Of a stretch of DNA of 64,000 bases, positions 30,585 through 42,500 are shown piece after piece; positions within the stretch are counted from its first letter, which is position 1; each line of letters starts with the position of its first letter. A program made the translations under genes and the position numbers. The DNA is from Ditylenchus dipsaci (taxonomy: Eukaryota; Nematoda; Chromadorea; Rhabditida; Anguinidae): NCBI GenBank assembly GCA_004194705.1, contig SADC01000283.1, positions 100,641 to 164,640 on the forward strand, read 5' to 3'. A model generated the notes under the pieces. That model searched no databases and was not told where the DNA came from. It was given only the letters and a program-made list of their open reading frames with translations.

Positions 30585-31737
30585 AATAAGCTATGTTATA
30601 ACAGTAATTCAATTTATTTGTTGTTTTTCTCTATTAGTTTTTGTTATTCAGAAAAAATCATCAAACATATAATTTAATTTATTTGAAAAAGAAGTACTAT
30701 TACTTGATAAACTGAAATGAGTGGACCACATTTCACAGTATTGACAATTCACAGTCTGAGACAGAGTTTACATTTTCTCACATTTTAAACTAATTAAAAG
30801 GCAAATTTTATTCATAACAATTTTTATTCATTGTGTGACATTAACTTACATTGGCATGATAATAAATAACACCTGTAGTGTGAAAAATTTCAAACTAGAG
30901 ATCCTCTATGTAATAATTATGAGCGATTCCAGAGAGATATTTGACTGTGCTTCTTTCTTCATAGTCCTCTAATACTTGGTTTCAAATGCTAGAAAATGTA
31001 AACTGTGTCCTAGACTGTGAATTGTCTTAGACTGTGAACTGTCGCGAAGTGTGAATTATCCGTGTTTTCATGCATCCAGTGTCTTTCTTGTTGTTTGTTG
31101 TCTTTCGAGTGATTTGTGTCTCAGGTATGTGTGTGTGCGCATCTCAACCCCAAGCAACCACTGAAGCCCCTAAAGGGGGCGCAGGGGCCTGGTTGGTTAG
31201 AGATGCGCGCACAGACTTACCTTAGACATAATTCCGAGCAAGACTCTTGATCAAAAATGCATTTAAAGAGTCTTTTCGCAGAGCTCCAGCAAGAAAAATG
31301 TGATAAATCACCCAAAAATGACCCTAAAATACCATGAAAAGACCATTTTTGCCTGAGGGGTGGGAGGCAATTTTTTTGACAAACTTTCAATTTTTTCATT
31401 CAGAAAGGATTTAGAAATGCTTCTCGTATATTGTTGTGCAGAAAAAATGAGTTCGGGAGGTAGTTTAGGGTTACTTTTCAAAAAATCCGAGTATGGGGGG
31501 AACTACAAAAGTACCGAAATTTTTATAGTGTCATCCAAATTTTTAATGTTTTGAAAACGCCCATGTTACAATATTTTCAAAAATCAATAGGGGAACTGAG
31601 ATAAATTCTGGCTTGATGTTGCTGTAGCTTCCCGGTTTTTTTTCTTGCCATGGGCCGGTAATATCAAAATTTTGTATATTTAATCAACTACGCTCTACAA
31701 CATAGACTTTTTAGAATATTCCATTGTTATAAGCAAC
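30585..31737. other. intergenic, repeat-bearing
   Basis: After the receptor stop: AT-rich sequence, then at 31110-31290 a hairpin of the GTGTGTGCGCATCTCAAC / GTTAGAGATGCGCGCACA type with a GC-rich loop, followed by the TTAGACATAATTCCGAGCAA module. No exon recognised. Confidence 0.5.
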
Positions 31738-32182
31738 TTTTGCAAAAAAGAGTTTTGTAAATTCTGGATACAGAAATAAGATCGCTAAGCTCACCATCCC
31801 ACAGTTAACAAAATGAGCTCTATACTAGAAGGCGGTGTTTTTTGCTTTAATCTCCCCTTTTTTGCTTGAATTGTTTTTATTTTGGTCGTTTACATCTTGT
31901 TTGGTTTCTTGACAATATATTTAGTGAAAAGAGCAGATCACGAAAACTTGCGCTTAGCTATGTTTTCTGGTCAAAATAAGACAATTCAAGCAAAAAAGGG
32001 CGGAAAAAAGCACCGGCTTGTAGTGTTAAGCCCAAAAGAGCTATGATCTGTGCCATATCACAATATTCGTTGTAGTAAAAATTATTGTCTGAAGGTCTAA
32101 AGAATTTTTTAAACATTTATCATTCTATCAAAATAATTTATTTGCCAAAATAATTCAATATCTGAAATCACTAGACAAGATT

Positions 32183-35100
32183 TCAAAGTCCTAAAATAGC
32201 AAGTGACGGTGTCTTTTCTTCGCGCAAAAATAGATTGGATGCTTTTTCAAAGGCTTCTGTAATATCTCTAAACTTGAGCCAGTTGGATACACACTTGGCT
32301 GTGTTCTCTTTGCTAAATGGCTCTTCTATGTAAATGTAGTTGTTGCTTTCTCTATAAATTGAATACACTTTTTTGAACGCAAAAACAAAAGTACCTGTAA
32401 CAAAGTCGTCCTTTAGCAACAGAAATTGCTTTGCTGTCAAAGGGAAAACCAGCATAGTAGTAAAAGAAATCAATTAGCAGTTCACCAATTGTATGACTGT
32501 TTCCTGGGGCATCTACACCAAAAACGTACACAAAATATAGCTCTGGTAGTGAATTACAATACAACCCCCCACCACACCAGCCCCCCCCCCATAAATCTGA
32601 CCTTTTCGAAATCGCTGTAACTATACTTTCAATTAACAAGTTTAGGCCCAGCCCTTAAGCTCGGGGCTATGCAAGTGTACGAAAGTTGTGACTAATAAAT
32701 GTCTTACGTATTTTTTGTGGGGTTTGAGGCATAAATTTGGATACTTTTTTATAAACTTTAAAAAGTAAAACTCGTTGGGTGGGGAGGGGGAGGTGTATTC
32801 GCTACTAGGGTCCAAATTTTCTAAGGCTGAAACAACACCTGCAAGACGACTAGGCAATTCAAGATTGCGATCGAATCTCTCCAAGGGAGCATCAGAAGAA
32901 AAAAAGTCTGGATAAAGTCTTTGCAGATTGGGCAGGATAGGAGGATTAGTTCCAACTTGCATGAAGTGAAGCACCATCAAGACAAGTGATATGCTTAAAT
33001 GTGAAGTTAGACACTGTTTTAGTTCTTGTTTTGAAACAAGATGATAGGTTTTTGTGGTCCCAACAATAAGTCGAAATAACATTGTTTGTTTTAAAATTGA
33101 AACAATTATTAAATATGAAAGAGCCAGACAAAAGTTGGGCCGAAATAAGAATTTTAATTGACTTATATTAAAATTACCCATTTAAAGTTCCCTGAAAGCC
33201 ATCTGCTATTCCTTGCTTTTTCGCCCAGCTTTTTACCAGCATACATAGAGCTGGGAATCGATCATCCAATCTACAAAAAAATTATGTTATTGGAAATGTT
33301 TTTTGAATAAAAAAAATTGAATAATTTTAAGAAAAGACTAGTAAAAAAGAGCTGTATATCTATAAAATACCGTGAAAGTTCAGGAAGAGCCCCGGGGCTC
33401 TATATTTTTAGATTCACCGGAAATCGTAAATGTTGGAGATCGACGTTGAGGTTTTTGTGTGCGGGTATTGAGAAAATGCAATAAACAGCTTCGCGAAATG
33501 TGGCTCTATATGTGTTGAGGCGTTTTCCGAAAAAAACTGCCTTGGTCCCCCTATTGATTTTTTAAATTTTTTTCCCAAAAATATTGAAAAATGTTTATTC
33601 ACAATTTTTTTTTGATGATTTTCAAAAAAAAAATTCTGTCGAAATATGTTTTAAGCCTGTAAGCAGTGTTGTTAATCGATGTTTTTGCGTTTTTTAGGCA
33701 CCGGCAGCGATTTAATTTACGACTGACATACGACTCGATACACATTGTGACTCGATACACCAACTCGATACAGTTGCGACTCGATACACCAACTCGATAC
33801 AGTTGCGACTCGATACGCCAACTCGATACACCGGGTCTCGAGTTCGACTCCCGCCGATTGTTATTTTTTATTTTGACATTTTTTTATTCTTTTGTATCAA
33901 TATTCATCACTTCTAAGTTAGAAGTTCTAACCATATATTTACTTTGATAATGGCTAAACATTCGGAAAGCAGCTTAAATTTATGCGATGCCGCTGGATAC
34001 CCTATTTCTTATTTATCACTTGGTTTTCTCTTTAGAGTTTGGCAAAAGAGCCTACGAATAAGTACACAATCGAGAGAATCGCTCAGAATTGTCTCTAGAG
34101 TATGTGCGCGCATATTCCGTGCGCAAATTTTATTCTCAAGGCCCTTATGTCCCCGAAGAGGGTAACCTTGTAACATTTTTATAATTCATGCCCGTACGAA
34201 TTTTTCATATTTTTAGCCGTTTTGTAGTTTCAGAACACATTTGAGGCCGTCCTAACGCATGCTGGCCTACCCTTACCTAAGGCTTTGCCTAAATTATAAA
34301 AAGACAATAAAATGGCCTGAAATTTTGTAGAAGGCACAAACTCTGTGTGAAATCTCAGAAGGTGCCAAACGCCCTAATGACGATGAGAATCAAGGATTCA
34401 GAGACGCTAAAAGATATTAAAGCCCTTCACACATCGAAAAAAATGACAAAACGTCAAAATAACACTAGACGAAGGTCAAACTCAAGACCCATGTATCGAG
34501 TTGGCGTATCGAGTCGTAACTGTATCGAGTTGGCGTATCGAGTCGCAACTGTATCGAGTTGGTGTATCGAGTCACAATGTGTATCGAGTCGTCGTTATAC
34601 CTTAATTTACTTGAAATCGTTACACATTTATGGATGATACATCATTTCGTAGAGAAATTTCTACGCTACAGAATAGTGCTGATATATTTTGCATATGAGC
34701 ATATTTAAGGGTATTTTAGGGTCGTTTTATAGATGAACTGCCCGGTGCCGCACAAAAAAAGCCGCATAAAAACACATTATATTACAGAAACTTTTTTATA
34801 AGCTTTGTAGACTAACTTTTCTTTCACAAAATGGTATATAACAAACCTTCTTGGCGTAACTGGGTGCAGCGTATGGCGCCCGGTGCCGAAAAAAGCATCG
34901 GAACAAGTGCGGCACCGGGCAGTTCATCTATAAAACGACCCTAAAATACCCTTAAATATGCTCATATGCAAAATATATCAGCACTATTCTGTAGCGGAGA
35001 AATTTCTCTACGAAACGATGTATCATCAATATCTGTGTAGCGATTTCAAGTAAATTAAATCGCTCCCGGTGCCAAAAAAACGCAAAAACATCGATTTACA

Positions 35101-38100
35101 ACACTGCCTGTAAGTGACGCGAAAGTTTTTAAAAAGTGTGAATAAACACTTTTTGAGACTTTTATAAAAAAATTTGAAAATTCAACAGGGGACCAAGGCA
35201 TTTTTTTCAGGGGACACTCCAACAAATATAGAGCCCTAAATGCTGTCTCTGCTTTCAGATACATACCCTCAAAGTCAAGAGAAAGGGGGGGGGGGGTCTA
35301 TTAGGAAGGGGCTTTATAAAATTTACTTAAAAAGGCTTTAAAAAATTTTTTTTATAAAATTTACGGTACGCTAGTTTAGCTTACCTTGAGTAGTAACGCA
35401 AAAGCTGAGAGGTATGTATACTATGCACATTGTTGACAACCACACTAACCTCAAGTTGATATGATGGATTACCCACCAGTAGATCTTGCCCTTCCACCAC
35501 AGTTTTAACATTGGCAACTAAATTTTTATTTTGAAATTCGTAAAAAACGCAAATGAGGGTTGTTTCTCAATTACTCTAGCTGTAACTCTGTTTCCAGCAG
35601 GCATAAGACTAAAGTTAGACGAATTTGTAAGAGCTTCTTTTTTGAAGTTCGTGAGCACAGCTTCGGCGTAACTGTAAAAGACTATTAAACAAACTTATAA
35701 AAAGACTATTTGAAACTACTCTCTGTCAGTTTTATAGCGTAGAACATGACATGGAAGTAATATACAAACATCCAGGTCAGAGTCATTACGACCGCATTGG
35801 TTGATGGTTGAGCCAAAAATTTGTATTTGGCTCTGTAGATAACTCTGTGAATGTAAAATTTAGTTTTAAATTGTAAATCAAATATTGTAATGCACCTGTC
35901 TGAATTGCTCAAGAAGTTTATCTGCTATCTCATTTTTCCATTTTAAAGTTTCGGTGTTCTAAATTAAAAAGATTAGAAGTGAAATTGTCAAGTATATGAA
36001 AATTTCAAGCTGAAAGAAAAATTTTTTTTGGCGGGACTTAAATATGTTTTTTTTAATATGTCGCCTAAAGTACGCAATGGCTGAAATTGATTTACGCCCT
36101 CAAAAAACTGATTTACGCCCTCGAAATACTGGTTTACGCCCTCAAATCTATATATTGCCATTTTTTGTCAAGTTTTTGTAGCCACTATTTCAATATTTTT
36201 ACACCAGCATGTAGCCCTGAATCTTGGCTTTCTAACAAGCTATTGACTGATTTTCTGAGATTTCAAAAAGCTGGAGAAAAAAGTCTTTGTATGGAGCAAA
36301 TTTTTCTAAAAATTTGGTCTATAAAATTACTTTTTTCTCCAGCTTTTTGAAATCTCAGAAAATCAGTCAATAGCTTGTTAGAAAGCCAAGATTCAGGGCT
36401 ACATGCTGGTGTGAAAATATTGAAAAAGTGGCAACAAAAACTTGACAAAAAATGGCATTATATAGATTTGAGGGCGTAAACCAGTATTTTGAGGGCGTAA
36501 ATCAGTTTTTTGAGGTCGTAAATTACTTATAGCCAGTACGCAATCCCCCCTGCCCGAAAACGCCCAAAATGGTGTCCTAAGAGAAGTTCAGCTACTTTCA
36601 ACGTGAAAATTAGTGGAAGACACTTCTTAGCATTGAATTTTTTTTGCATTTTTGATTTGGGGGACTAATGTAACTGAGTGGACATCTCTAAAAGACCAAA
36701 AAGGATAAAATGTTGAACATAGTTTTGTTAACTTGGGCCTACTACATAAAGAAACTCTGGTATGCATACATGTCTTATGCATCCAGAGTCACTTTCGAGT
36801 GATTAGTGTCTAAGGTATGTGGGTGTGCGCATCTCAACTCCAAGCCCCCAAGCCCCCTGCGCCCCCGAAGGGGCGCAGGGGCTTGGTTGGTTAGAGATGC
36901 GCGCACTCACTTATCTTAGACATGATTCCGAGCAAGGCTTTTGATCAAAAATATATATAGAGTCTCTTTTTGCCCAGTTCCAGTGACCAAAACAGGGTAA
37001 AAACCACCAAATAAGGTATCTGAGTACCTTCCAGAACTGCCGAAAAGTCGATTTTCGGTCAAAATTTTTTTTTGTGGAAATGCTTCTCCAATCGTTTTTC
37101 ATCTTTTCTACACGTAAAAGTTGTCAAATTGCATAAATGGGATTCTATACTCCGGCCTTTAAGTCTGGTACTTGGATCTCAGATCAAGTGGGTTTTAACA
37201 AAATGTGAACCTCTACTGTCATTTTTTGAGATTTTTAGGCTCAGGCAAGGGTGAACCAGCGTATAATAAGATTAGTTTAAATTTCTTTCTAGAGTTACAA
37301 AAAATTAAATCCATCTTGAAGGAAGCAGACAACTTCTGTTACGAAAATTTTTCTTTGTGCATGCTGCAGTGGATAGGCGTTAAGGTTTTTGTTGGCTTAT
37401 AATGGTGTGCAGGTTCGACCCCACCTGGTGGCAGGCTAGTTATTTCGGCTTGCTTGGCAAATATCTAGAAGTATTTCAAAGCCATATTTGAGATGAGCGA
37501 CCCAAATTGCTCCTGGATATTGACCAATGATCGTTGACTTGGCAATATTGGCCATGGAAGGTTTTTATTCGAAAAGTCCTATTTCAGGATAGGAGTATTT
37601 AATGCTTTGATACGTAAATCAGGGCGAACTCAAAATTTCACACACTTTTTTGAAATTCAAGAAAGACATTTGAGTCCGTCCTAACATGCCCTTGCCTAAG
37701 CGTGGGCCTAATAAAAAAAACAAGAGGAGGAGCAAAACAAAGCCTCTTCCTTCTTTGTTGGATAGAACCCAAAAAGCAGAAATTTCTTTGAAAATCAAAA
37801 ATTTTGGCGCTACAGTCGAACCTCTTTATAGTGACACCCCGATCATAGTGACCACATTTTTTCAAAAGTGGACGGCGTCCCGTCCGCCGTCCGTCTGTTT
37901 TCGGCCGGCCGTCCGACCGGCCGTCTTATTTTTTTTACCAAGGCGCCGGCCTTCGGCCGGCCGTCCAGTTTTTTTTATTAAACCACCGGCCGTCTGCCGC
38001 CGTCCAAAAAACTAGAAGACGGCTTGCATATGATAAAACGGCCTTAACAAAAAAATTTCTTTTATTTATCATTTATCATCAAAAACTGGTCATTCGTAGC

Positions 38101-38915
38101 TTTCAAGTATTTTCATTATTCTAGACGCTTAGTTAAATAATTTCATACTTCAATTTATACCTCAAACCAACAATTACACCTCATTTATGTATGTAGCTAA
38201 CTAGCTTTTTTAAAAATAATAAAATTTTGCCTAAAATTTGGTTGTCATGAATAATACAATACGCAATGAATTTTAGACATCAGTCCACCATCTCGTCCTA
38301 AATTATCGTCAGCTCCGGCAGTCCGCCGGCCGTCCACACTTTTATGTTTCCCGCCGGCCGTCCCCGTCCCGTCCTGATATTTAAAACTTTGCCGGCCGTC
38401 CACCATCCCGTCCTATAAAAAAATTTCGGCCGGCCTTCGGCCGGCGTCCATCGCCGTCCAGATCATTACCGGCCGTAAACCGTAAATACGGTACACTTGT
38501 TGTTTCAGCTCATTCTTGTTGAGTTGAGAGTTAGAGATGCGCGCACTCACTTACCTTAGACATGATTCCGAGAAGTACTCTTGATCATAAAATGCATATA
38601 GAGTCTATTTTTGCCACGGCCGAGTTGAAAAACATGGTAAAGCAGCCAAAAAAAAGTGGCCCCTTTCCGTAGAAACTTTCCATTGGTCAACCCTATGGGA
38701 GGGGCTCGAATCAGAGAAATTATAGTGAATATTGGACTGACCTGCACATTGACTTCATAATATCGCCAGATTTGGCGGTCGAAATCTCTAAGTTGGCGAC
38801 GAAACTTTGTTTTATACTCGTCCAAAGCTTTAGCTCCATCTAATAAAAAGTCTTCATTCGGCTCGACACCATACTTTTCACTCCAATCAAACGGCTCTGA
38901 ATTTGAATTACCCAT
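32183..38915 (-). CDS. Cid1/GLD-2-type nucleotidyltransferase, copy 1
   Basis: Non-canonical poly(A) or uridylyl transferase family, which tails RNA 3' ends. Minus-strand exons: 38742-38915, 35896-35958, 35720-35844, 35385-35671, 33178-33270, 32839-32993, 32402-32512, 32183-32367; about 395 residues. Start at MGNSNSEPFDW: an upstream in-frame ATG is lost in copy 2, and MGNSNS would suit N-myristoylation. Marks: FGSTINQCG then NDSDLDVCILL (GS and catalytic DxD), LEVSVVVNNVHSIHTSQLLR, RLDDRFPALCMLVKSWAKK, GTLNGISLVLMVLHFMQ, PPILPNLQ, HTIGELLIDFFYYYAGFPFD (PAP-associated), YIYIEEPFSKENTAKCV. Exon 4 needs a one-base correction near 35520-35575, the same in both copies. The intron between the last two exons is only 34 nt. 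The two large introns hold the transposons. Third catalytic Asp seems to be Ser (see findings). Confidence 0.85.
33368..35368. mobile_element. ACCGT-family element split by a hAT element (copy 1)
   Basis: TA-CCGTGAAAGTTCAGGAAGAG at the left and AAAATTTACGG-TA at the right, with GAGCCCC/GGGCTCTAT arms. The hAT element 33664-35106 is inserted in the middle. In the intron between nucleotidyltransferase exons 4 and 5; the equivalent in copy 2 is about 40702-42661. Confidence 0.6.
33664..35106. mobile_element. hAT-superfamily non-autonomous element (copy 1)
   Basis: Inverted ends CAGTGTTGTTAATCGATG and CATCGATTTACAACACTG, with a perfect 8-bp target duplication CCTGTAAG at 33656-33663 and 35107-35114. 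That combination is diagnostic of hAT. Subterminal direct repeats ACTCGATACACCAACTCG (left, about 33730-33830) reappear inverted at about 34495-34590. The centre includes a second inverted pair, GGTCGTTTTATAGATGAACT and its complement. No transposase. Confidence 0.9.
36090..36530. repeat. 440-bp palindrome with GGGCGTAAA ends (copy 1)
   Basis: Three TTTACGCCCTC repeats at the left mirror GAGGGCGTAAA repeats at the right. Inner arms CTTGGCTTTCTAACAAGCTA / TAGCTTGTTAGAAAGCCAAG are essentially perfect. In the first large intron of the nucleotidyltransferase. Duplicated at about 43384-43820. Confidence 0.85.
36800..36930. repeat. GC-cored hairpin repeat (copy 1)
   Basis: GTGTGCGCATCTCAACTCCA mirrors GGTTGGTTAGAGATGCGCGC around GCCCCCTGCGCCCCCGAAGG. 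The outer arms are TGTCTAAGGTATGTG and CACTTATCTTAGACA. The same hairpin occurs at 31110-31230 and 44100-44215, with half copies at 4330-4370, 16395-16500, 18735-18760, 38535-38575 and 45825-45860. Confidence 0.75.
37811..38490. repeat. GGCCGGCCGTCC GC-rich array inside a pogo-type remnant (copy 1)
   Basis: Begins with a pogo-like left end, TA-CAGTCGAACCTCTTTATAGT, then repeated CGGCCGGCCGTCC and CCGTCCCGTCC blocks (37868-38010 and 38310-38470) around AT-rich sequence with no repeats. Ends near TAAATACGGTA. Copy 2 is about 45107-45785. Very high local GC in an AT-rich window. Confidence 0.65.
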
Positions 38916-39531
38916 AAATTTGAATTTAGATTGATATGTTTTTATGTTGAACAAACACTTTTTGAAATGATTTGGCGTTAGTGTAGCTAGTTTTTAAATA
39001 ATAATTTTTGTCATATTTGAAGAAATTTGTTGAAATGCAAAGATTGGTGAATTTTTTCAGTAATAGTTTGCAAAAAAATTTTGCAAAAAGAGTTTTGTAA
39101 ATTCTGGATACAGAAATAAGATCGCTAAGCTCACCATCCCACAGTTAACAAAATTGAGCTCTATACTAGAAGGCGGTGTTTTTTGCTTTAATCTCCCCTT
39201 TTTTTGCTTGAATTGTTTTTATTTTGGTCGTTTACATCTTGTTTTGTTTCTTGACAATATATTTAGTGAAAAGAGCAGATCACGAAAATTTGCGCTTAGC
39301 TATGTTTTCTGGTCAAAATAAGACAATTCAAGCAAAAAAGGGCGGAAAAAAAGCACCGGCTTGTAGTGTTAAGCCCAAAAGAGCTATGATCTGTGCCATA
39401 TCACAATATTCGTTGTAGTAAAAATTATTGTCTGAAGGTCTAAAGAATTTTTAAACATTTATCATTCTATCAAAATAATTTATTTGCCAAATAATTCAAT
39501 ATCTGAAATCACTAGACAAGATTTCAAAGTC

Positions 39532-42500
39532 CTAAAATAGCAAGTGACGGTGTTTTTCTTCGCGCAAAAATAGATTGGATGCTTTTTCAAAGGCTTCTGT
39601 AATATCTCTAAACTTGAGCCAGTTGGATACACACTTGGCTGTGTTCTCTTTGCTAAATGGCTCTTCTATGTAAATGTAGTTGTTGCTTTCTCTATAAATT
39701 GAATACACTTTTTTGAACGCAAAAACAAAAGTACCTGTAACAAAGTCGTCCTTTAGCAACAGAAATTGCTTTGCTGTCAAAGGGAAAACCAGCATAGTAG
39801 TAAAAGAAATCAATTAGCAGTTCACCAATTGTATGACTGTTTCCTGGGGCATCTACACCAAAACGTACACAAAATATAGCTCTGGTAGTGAATTACAATA
39901 CAACCCCCCACCACACCAGCCCCCCCCATAAATCTGACCTTTTCGAAATCGCTGTAACTATACTTTCAATTAACAAGTTTAGGCCCAGCCTTAAGCTCGG
40001 GCTATGCAAGTGTACGAAAGTTGTGACTAATAAATGTCTTACGTATTTTTTGTGGGGTTTGAGGCATAAATTTGGATACTTTTTTATAAACTTTAAAAAG
40101 TAAAACTCGTTGGGTGGGGAGGGGGAGGTGTATTCGCTACTAGGGTCCAAATTTTCTAAGGCTGAAACAACACCTGCAAGACGACTAGGCAATTCAAGAT
40201 TGCGATCGAATCTCTCCAAGGGAGCATCAGAAGAAAAAAAGTCTGGATAAAGTCTTTGCAGATTGGGCAGGATAGGAGGATTAGTTCCAACTTGCATGAA
40301 GTGAAGCACCATCAAGACAAGTGATATGCTTAAATGTGAAGTTAGACACTGTTTTAGTTCTTGTTTTGAAACAAGATGATAGGTTTTGTGGTCCAACAAT
40401 AAGTCGAAATAACATTGTTTGTTTTAAAATTGAAACAATTATTAAATATGAAAGAGCCAGACAAAAGTTGGGCCGAAATAAGAATTTTAATTGACTTATA
40501 TTAAAATTACCCATTTAAAGTTCCCTGAAAGCCATCTGCTATTCCTTGCTTTTTCGCCCAGCTTTTTACCAGCATACATAGAGCTGGGAATCGATCATCC
40601 AATCTACAAAAAAATTATGTTATTGGAAATGTTTTTTTGAATAAAAAAATTGAATAATTTTAAGAAAAGACTAGTAAAAAAGAGCTGTATATCTATAAAA
40701 TACCGTGAAAGTTCAGGAAGAGCCCCGGGGCTCTATATTTTTAGATTCACCGGAAATCGTAAATGTTGGAGATCGACGTTGAGGTTTTTGTGTGCGGGTA
40801 TTGAGAAAATGCAATAAACAGCTTCGCGAAATGTGGCTCTATATGTGTTGAGGCGTTTTCCGAAAAAAACTGCCTTGGTCCCCCTATTGATTTTTAAATT
40901 TTTTTCCCAAAAATATTGAAAAATGTTTATTCACAATTTTTTTTTGATGATTTTCAAAAAAAAAATTCTGTCGAAATATGTTTTAAGCCTGTAAGCAGTG
41001 TTGTTAATCGATGTTTTTGCGTTTTTTAGGCACCGGCAGCGATTTAATTTACGACTGACATACGACTCGATACACATTGTGACTCGATACACCAACTCGA
41101 TACAGTTGCGACTCGATACGCCAACTCGATACACCGGTCTCGAGTTCGACTCCCGCCGATTGTTATTTTTTTATTTTGACATTTTTTTATTCTTTTGTAT
41201 CAATATTCATCACTTCTAAGTTAGAAGTTCTAACCATATATTTACTTTGATAATGGCTAAACATTCGGAAAGCAGCTTAAATTTATGCGATGCCGCTGGA
41301 TACCCTATTTCTTATTTATCACTTGGTTTTCTCTTTAGAGTTTGGCAAAAGAGCCTACGAATAAGTACACAATCGAGAGAATCGCTCAGAATTGTCTCTA
41401 GAGTATGTGCGCGCATATTCCGTGCGCAAATTTTATTCTCAAGGCCCTTATGTCCCCGAAGAGGGTAACCTTGTAACATTTTTATAATTCATGCCCGTAC
41501 GAATTTTTCATATTTTTAGCCGTTTTGTAGTTTCAGAACACATTTGAGGCCGTCCTAACGCATGCTGGCCTACCCTTTACCTAAGGCTTTGCCTAAATTA
41601 TAAAAAGACAATAAAATGGCCTGAAATTTTGTAGAAGGCACAAACTCTGTGTGAAATCTCAGAAGGTGCCAAACGCCCTAATGACGATGAGAATCAAGGA
41701 TTCAGAGACGCTAAAAGATATTAAAGCCCTTCACACATCGAAAAAAATGACAAAACGTCAAAATAACACTAGACGAAGGTCAAACTCAAGACCCATGTAT
41801 CGAGTTGGCGTATCGAGTCGTAACTGTATCGAGTTGGCGTATCGAGTCGCAACTGTATCGAGTTGGTGTATCGAGTCACAATGTGTATCGAGTCGTCGTT
41901 ATACCTTAATTTACTTGAAATCGTTACACATTTATGGATGATACATCATTTCGTAGAGAAATTTCTACGCTACAGAATAGTGCTGATATATTTTGCATAT
42001 GAGCATATTTAAGGGTATTTTAGGGTCGTTTTATAGATGAACTGCCGTGCCGCACAAAAAAAGCCGCATAAAAACACATTATATTACAGAAACTTTTTTA
42101 TAAGCTTTGTAGACTAACTTTTCTTTCACAAAATGGTATATAACAAACCTTCTTGGCGTAACTGGGTGCAGCGTATGGCGCCGGTGCCGAAAAAAGCATC
42201 GGAACAAGTGCGGCACCGGGCAGTTCATCTATAAAACGACCCTAAAATACCCTTAAATATGCTCATATGCAAAATATATCAGCACTATTCTGTAGCGGAG
42301 AAATTTCTCTACGAAACGATGTATCATCAATATCTGTGTAGCGATTTCAAGTAAATTAAATCGCTCCCGGTGCCAAAAAAACGCAAAAACATCGATTTAC
42401 AACACTGCCTGTAAGTGACGCGAAAGTTTTAAAAAGTGTGAATAAACACTTTTTGAGACTTTTATAAAAAATTTGAAAATTCAACAGGGACCAAGGCATT

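Larger units (their letters stand above)
31738..39068. repeat. tandem segmental duplication, copy 1
   Basis: About 7.33 kb, beginning GCAAAAAAGAGTTTTG and ending CAGTAATAGT. Repeated head to tail from 39077. The copies differ mainly by single-base length changes in homopolymers and a few short indels. Confidence 0.95.

Noticed and set aside
31911..32075. Conserved short frame downstream of the nucleotidyltransferase (also 39224-39418)
   Set aside because: Sits in a small inverted repeat (TTTTTTGCTTGAATTGTTTT and its mirror). Identity between copies only reflects the duplication.
34347..34637. 96-residue basic frame identical in both duplicate units
   Set aside because: Lies wholly within the non-autonomous hAT element and its SRVVTVS-like part is the subterminal ACTCGATAC repeat.
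37686..38015. 109-residue frame rich in Arg and Pro (and its copy at 44978)
   Set aside because: Runs from a repeat module through a pogo end into the GC-rich minisatellite; frame length differs between the two copies.
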